Origin: Parvibaculaceae bacterium
GTDB taxonomy: Bacteria; Pseudomonadota; Alphaproteobacteria; Parvibaculales; Parvibaculaceae
DNA: 64,000 nt
Direction: 5' to 3'
Assembly: GCA_028283765.1 (NCBI GenBank)
Contig: JAPWJY010000008.1
Span: 1,369,001 to 1,433,000 of the forward strand
The notes beneath the pieces are model-generated. The model ran no database searches, had not been told where the DNA came from, and saw nothing but the letters and a program-made list of their open reading frames with translations. The stretch's first letter is position 1; the number at the start of each line of letters is the position of its first letter. The translations under genes were made by a program, and so were the position numbers. Shown here in pieces: positions 61,664-64,000 of the stretch.

Positions 61664-62920
61664 CTATTCCGCGGCGGCCGCGCCCGGCGGGCTGTTGCGC
61701 GGATCGAGTTCCACCGGGTCCGGCCCGGTGCGGGAGATGGCGATGGAGACGAAGTCCGCTCTTGATTCCGCAGGCACGGATTCTTTCCGGGTGATCCGGT
61801 AAAGCACGAAGAGGACAAAAAGTCCGTGAATGGACGCCATGAACAGGAAGATCGCCGGGAAACCCAGCAGGGGCGTAACCCATGAGGCGGCAACAGGCCC
61901 GATGATCGCGCCCCCTGCATAGGCCACCAGCAATCCGCTTGAGACGCTGACAAATTCGCGCGACCCGGCATTGTCATTGGCATGGGCCACGCACAGCGAA
62001 TAGAGCGTGAGGGCCGAACATCCGAAAAGGAATCCCGCCGGCAGCAACAGCCAGGGATGGCCGGAGGAGCCGGCGAGCATCAGCAAGGTCTCGCCCACTG
62101 CCGCGACGAGGCAAACCCCGATGATGACCTTGCGCCGGTCCACCCGGTCGGAAATGCGGCCGACGGGCCATTGGGCCAGCGCGCCTCCCAGAATGGCCGA
62201 TGTCATGAAATAGGAGGCGCCTGCAATGTCCAGTCCCGCGCGGGTGGCAAAGACCGGCCCCATCGTCCAGAACGGCGAATTGGTGAGCCCCACGACAAAG
62301 CAGCCGACGAAACCGACCGGCGAAAGCCGGTAGATCGCGCGCACGTCGATATTGACCGTCTGGATCGGCGCGGGCTGGACCGAGCGGGTGAGCGAAACCG
62401 GGATGAGGGCAGCCGACGTCAGAATCGAGACGATGGCGAACAGCACGAAACCGGCCGGGCTTGCCGCATTGAGCAGCAACTGGCCCAGCACGATGCCAAT
62501 GAAATTCACGATCAGGTAGATCGAGAACAGGCTGCCGCGGGTTTCATTGGTGGCCTTCTCGTTGATCCAGCTTTCAATGACCATGTAGAGGCCCGCAAAG
62601 CAGAAGCCGGTGAGCGCCCGGAAGAAGCACCAGGTGAGGGGCTCGACAATGAGCGCGAGCACCAGCGGAGCGGAGGAGGCGGCAGCCGCGAAGGCGCCAA
62701 AGCTGCGGATATGGCCCGCGCGGCGTACGACCCGGGGGCAAAACACGCAACCGGCCAGGAAGCCTGCAAAATAGGCTCCACCGATCCAGCCGAGCGTGGT
62801 CGCGGACAAATGATCGGCATCGGCACGTAGTGGCACGAGACTTCCAAGCAGGCCATTGCCGATCAGCAGGATGGCCGTTGAAAGATAAAGCGAAACAAAT
62901 GACGCGAAAGTACGATGCAC
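61664..62920 (-). CDS. MFS transporter (YcaD-like)
   Basis: A 418-residue major facilitator with 12 predicted helices. Typical pieces are GWIGGAYFAGFLAGCVFCPRVVRRAGHIRSF (loop 2-3), GLYMVIESWINEKATNETRG, and GRISDRVDRRKVII (loop 8-9). The pattern with ESWINEKA after helix 4 is characteristic of the YcaD family. The substrate is unknown. The C-terminal tail of about 30 residues is hydrophilic and variable. A short hairpin (AGCCGGCC/GGCCGGTT near 61618-61646) separates it from HU. Confidence 0.9.
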   Translation of the reverse strand: MHRTFASFVSLYLSTAILLIGNGLLGSLVPLRADADHLSATTLGWIGGAYFAGFLAGCVFCPRVVRRAGHIRSFGAFAAAASSAPLVLALIVEPLTWCFFRALTGFCFAGLYMVIESWINEKATNETRGSLFSIYLIVNFIGIVLGQLLLNAASPAGFVLFAIVSILTSAALIPVSLTRSVQPAPIQTVNIDVRAIYRLSPVGFVGCFVVGLTNSPFWTMGPVFATRAGLDIAGASYFMTSAILGGALAQWPVGRISDRVDRRKVIIGVCLVAAVGETLLMLAGSSGHPWLLLPAGFLFGCSALTLYSLCVAHANDNAGSREFVSVSSGLLVAYAGGAIIGPVAASWVTPLLGFPAIFLFMASIHGLFVLFVLYRITRKESVPAESRADFVSIAISRTGPDPVELDPRNSPPGAAAAE

Positions 62921-63103
62921 GATTGACTCATATTGATTGCAGGCCGCGAAGGGCAGGGAGGAACATACCGGCGAGGCTCACCTTCGCGCGGGCTTCGGGG
63001 GATTGCAATGGCAGGCCCATTCAAGTAGGAGAAGGGCTGTGAGGCTCAGGGCTCGCGTGGAAACCGGATTTCCGGGTTCATCAACGCATCCGGCCGTCGC
63101 AAC

Positions 63104-63179
63104 GGGCGGTTAGCTCAGCTGGCAGAGCATCTCGTTTACACCGAGAGGGTCGGCGGTTCGATCCCGTCACCGCCTACCA
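63104..63179 (+). tRNA. tRNA-Val (anticodon UAC)
   Basis: A 76-base tRNA. Acceptor arms GGGCGGT (63104-63110) and ACCGCCT (63169-63175) pair with one G-U, followed by A and encoded CCA. The D arm TAGCTCAGCTGGCAGAGC, anticodon arm TCTCG-TTTACAC-CGAGA giving anticodon TAC, and T arm CGGTTCGATCCCG are all standard. Confidence 0.98.
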
Positions 63180-63327
63180 TTTCGCCGGAATATCCGGCTG
63201 GTCTGTACAATCTTCTGAAAACTTGCACACTTTATGAAGCCCGCCTTCAAAGGCTGGGCCGAAATGCAGGGCTTATTGCCAGCCAAGACAGGCCCTACCT
63301 TGTTCCACGGAAGAAGGAGAAAAGATC

Positions 63328-64000
63328 ATGGCTACCTCCACCTCACGTACATTTTTTATCACGGGCGTTTCGACCGGGTTCGGCCGCGCCTTTTCCGAAG
63401 CCGCGCTCGAGGCCGGCCACCGCGTCATTGGAACGCTGCGTAACGAAGACGCACGGGCCGAATTCGACCGGCTTGCACCCGGAAGATCATTCGGACGGAT
63501 CCTCGATGTAACGGACGATGCCTCAGTTGAACGGGTCATCAACGAAGTCGAAAGCGGGATCGGCGCAATAGACGTTCTCATCAACAATGCCGGATATGGC
63601 CATGAGGGGCTCGTCGAGGAATCTTCGATCGAGGATCTTCGCCGCCAGTTCGAGGTGAATGTCTTTGGCGCGGTGGCGGTCGCCAAGGCGGTGCTGCCCT
63701 TCATGCGCAAGCGCCGCGCCGGGCACATCATCTCCATCACGTCGATGGGCGGCATCATCACCATGCCGGGCCTTGCCTATTATCACGGCAGCAAGTTCGC
63801 GCTCGAAGGGATCAGTGAAAGCCTGGGCAAGGAAGTGGCGAGCTTCGGCATCCACGTCACCGCCGTGGAACCCGGCGGTTTCCGCACCGACTGGGCCGGG
63901 CGCTCGATGGTGCGCGCGCCCCGCAGCATTCCCGATTATGACGAAAGCTTCGGACCGGTCCGCAAAAGGCGCGAAGGCTACAGCGGCCATCAGCCCGGCG
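63328..64000 (+). CDS. SDR-family oxidoreductase (3' truncated by window)
   Basis: The open frame runs from ATG 63328, preceded by AAGAAGGAGA, to the window edge (224 codons shown). The start gives SRTFFITGVSTGFGRAFSEA with the TGxxxGxG cofactor site. It continues with DVLINNAGYGHEGLVEE, the serine in SITSMGG and the YYHGSK active-site pair, then HVTAVEPGGFRTDWAGRSM. This is the short-chain dehydrogenase pattern of the group that acts on retinol- or steroid-like substrates, though the substrate is not predictable. The end of the gene lies beyond the window. Confidence 0.93.
   Translation, partial: MATSTSRTFFITGVSTGFGRAFSEAALEAGHRVIGTLRNEDARAEFDRLAPGRSFGRILDVTDDASVERVINEVESGIGAIDVLINNAGYGHEGLVEESSIEDLRRQFEVNVFGAVAVAKAVLPFMRKRRAGHIISITSMGGIITMPGLAYYHGSKFALEGISESLGKEVASFGIHVTAVEPGGFRTDWAGRSMVRAPRSIPDYDESFGPVRKRREGYSGHQPG

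Overview
The window is GC-rich bacterial chromosome. Its gene content and local order point to an alphaproteobacterium: gltA/gltX/comEC, glnB-glnA, tRNA-Leu followed by tig, and clpP-clpX-lon-hup followed by tRNA-Val. DUF1489 and a separate short PhnA-type protein fit the same group. I cannot assign a genus from the sequence alone. No insertion sequence, prophage, CRISPR array or rRNA was seen.

Layout. Positions 1-9.4 kb hold housekeeping genes: the end of an unknown membrane protein, dnaE, a DUF1489 gene, gltA, gltX and comEC, which is split by a -1 frameshift. From 9.5 to 16 kb there is an acyl-CoA dehydrogenase, a DUF1275 membrane protein, a HlyD adaptor with a C39-peptidase ABC exporter, and a lipid A acyltransferase-like protein. 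From 15.9 to 18.7 kb lies a sulfate importer (sbp-cysT-cysW, without cysA) behind a perfect palindrome. From 19 to 23 kb there is a zinc alcohol dehydrogenase, a short PhnA protein, trhO and a thiolase-like protein. From 23 to 32 kb a TetR regulator faces an eight-gene operon: Rieske oxygenase, glutamine synthetase-like ligase, flavin reductase, NitT/TauT-type ABC importer, SDR and a MetX-like hydrolase. I read this as an uptake and catabolic system for an amine, and it is the most promising candidate for an undescribed pathway here.

From 32 to 37.4 kb are modA, a DoxX protein, wrbA with a divergent LysR gene, two related lipoproteins in a less GC-rich patch, a 560-base stretch without a clear gene, and a DUF4336 protein. 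From 37.4 to 43 kb are nitrogen and amino-acid genes: glnB-glnA behind a sigma-54 promoter, an aminotransferase-esterase pair, and asd behind a threonine-codon leader peptide with a complete attenuator. From 43 to 50 kb are a DJ-1/PfpI protein, a second thiolase-like paralogue, an FkbM methyltransferase, an SDR, a histidine phosphatase and nnr.

From 50 to 64 kb are tRNA-Leu(UAG), trigger factor with a histidine-rich tail, a deleted toxin-antitoxin remnant, a TPR protein, an ornithine/lysine decarboxylase with a long leader, a GNAT protein, the protein-quality-control block clpP-clpX-lon-hup, an MFS transporter, tRNA-Val(UAC) and an SDR cut by the window edge.

How the parts fit. tig, clpP, clpX and lon form a folding and proteolysis block, and lon has a heat-shock-type promoter. 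glnB and glnA are the nitrogen-sensing and assimilation pair. asd appears to be controlled by ribosome stalling at threonine codons. Most genes have convincing family assignments. Substrates for the exporter, the Rieske/ligase operon and the thiolase-like proteins remain unknown.
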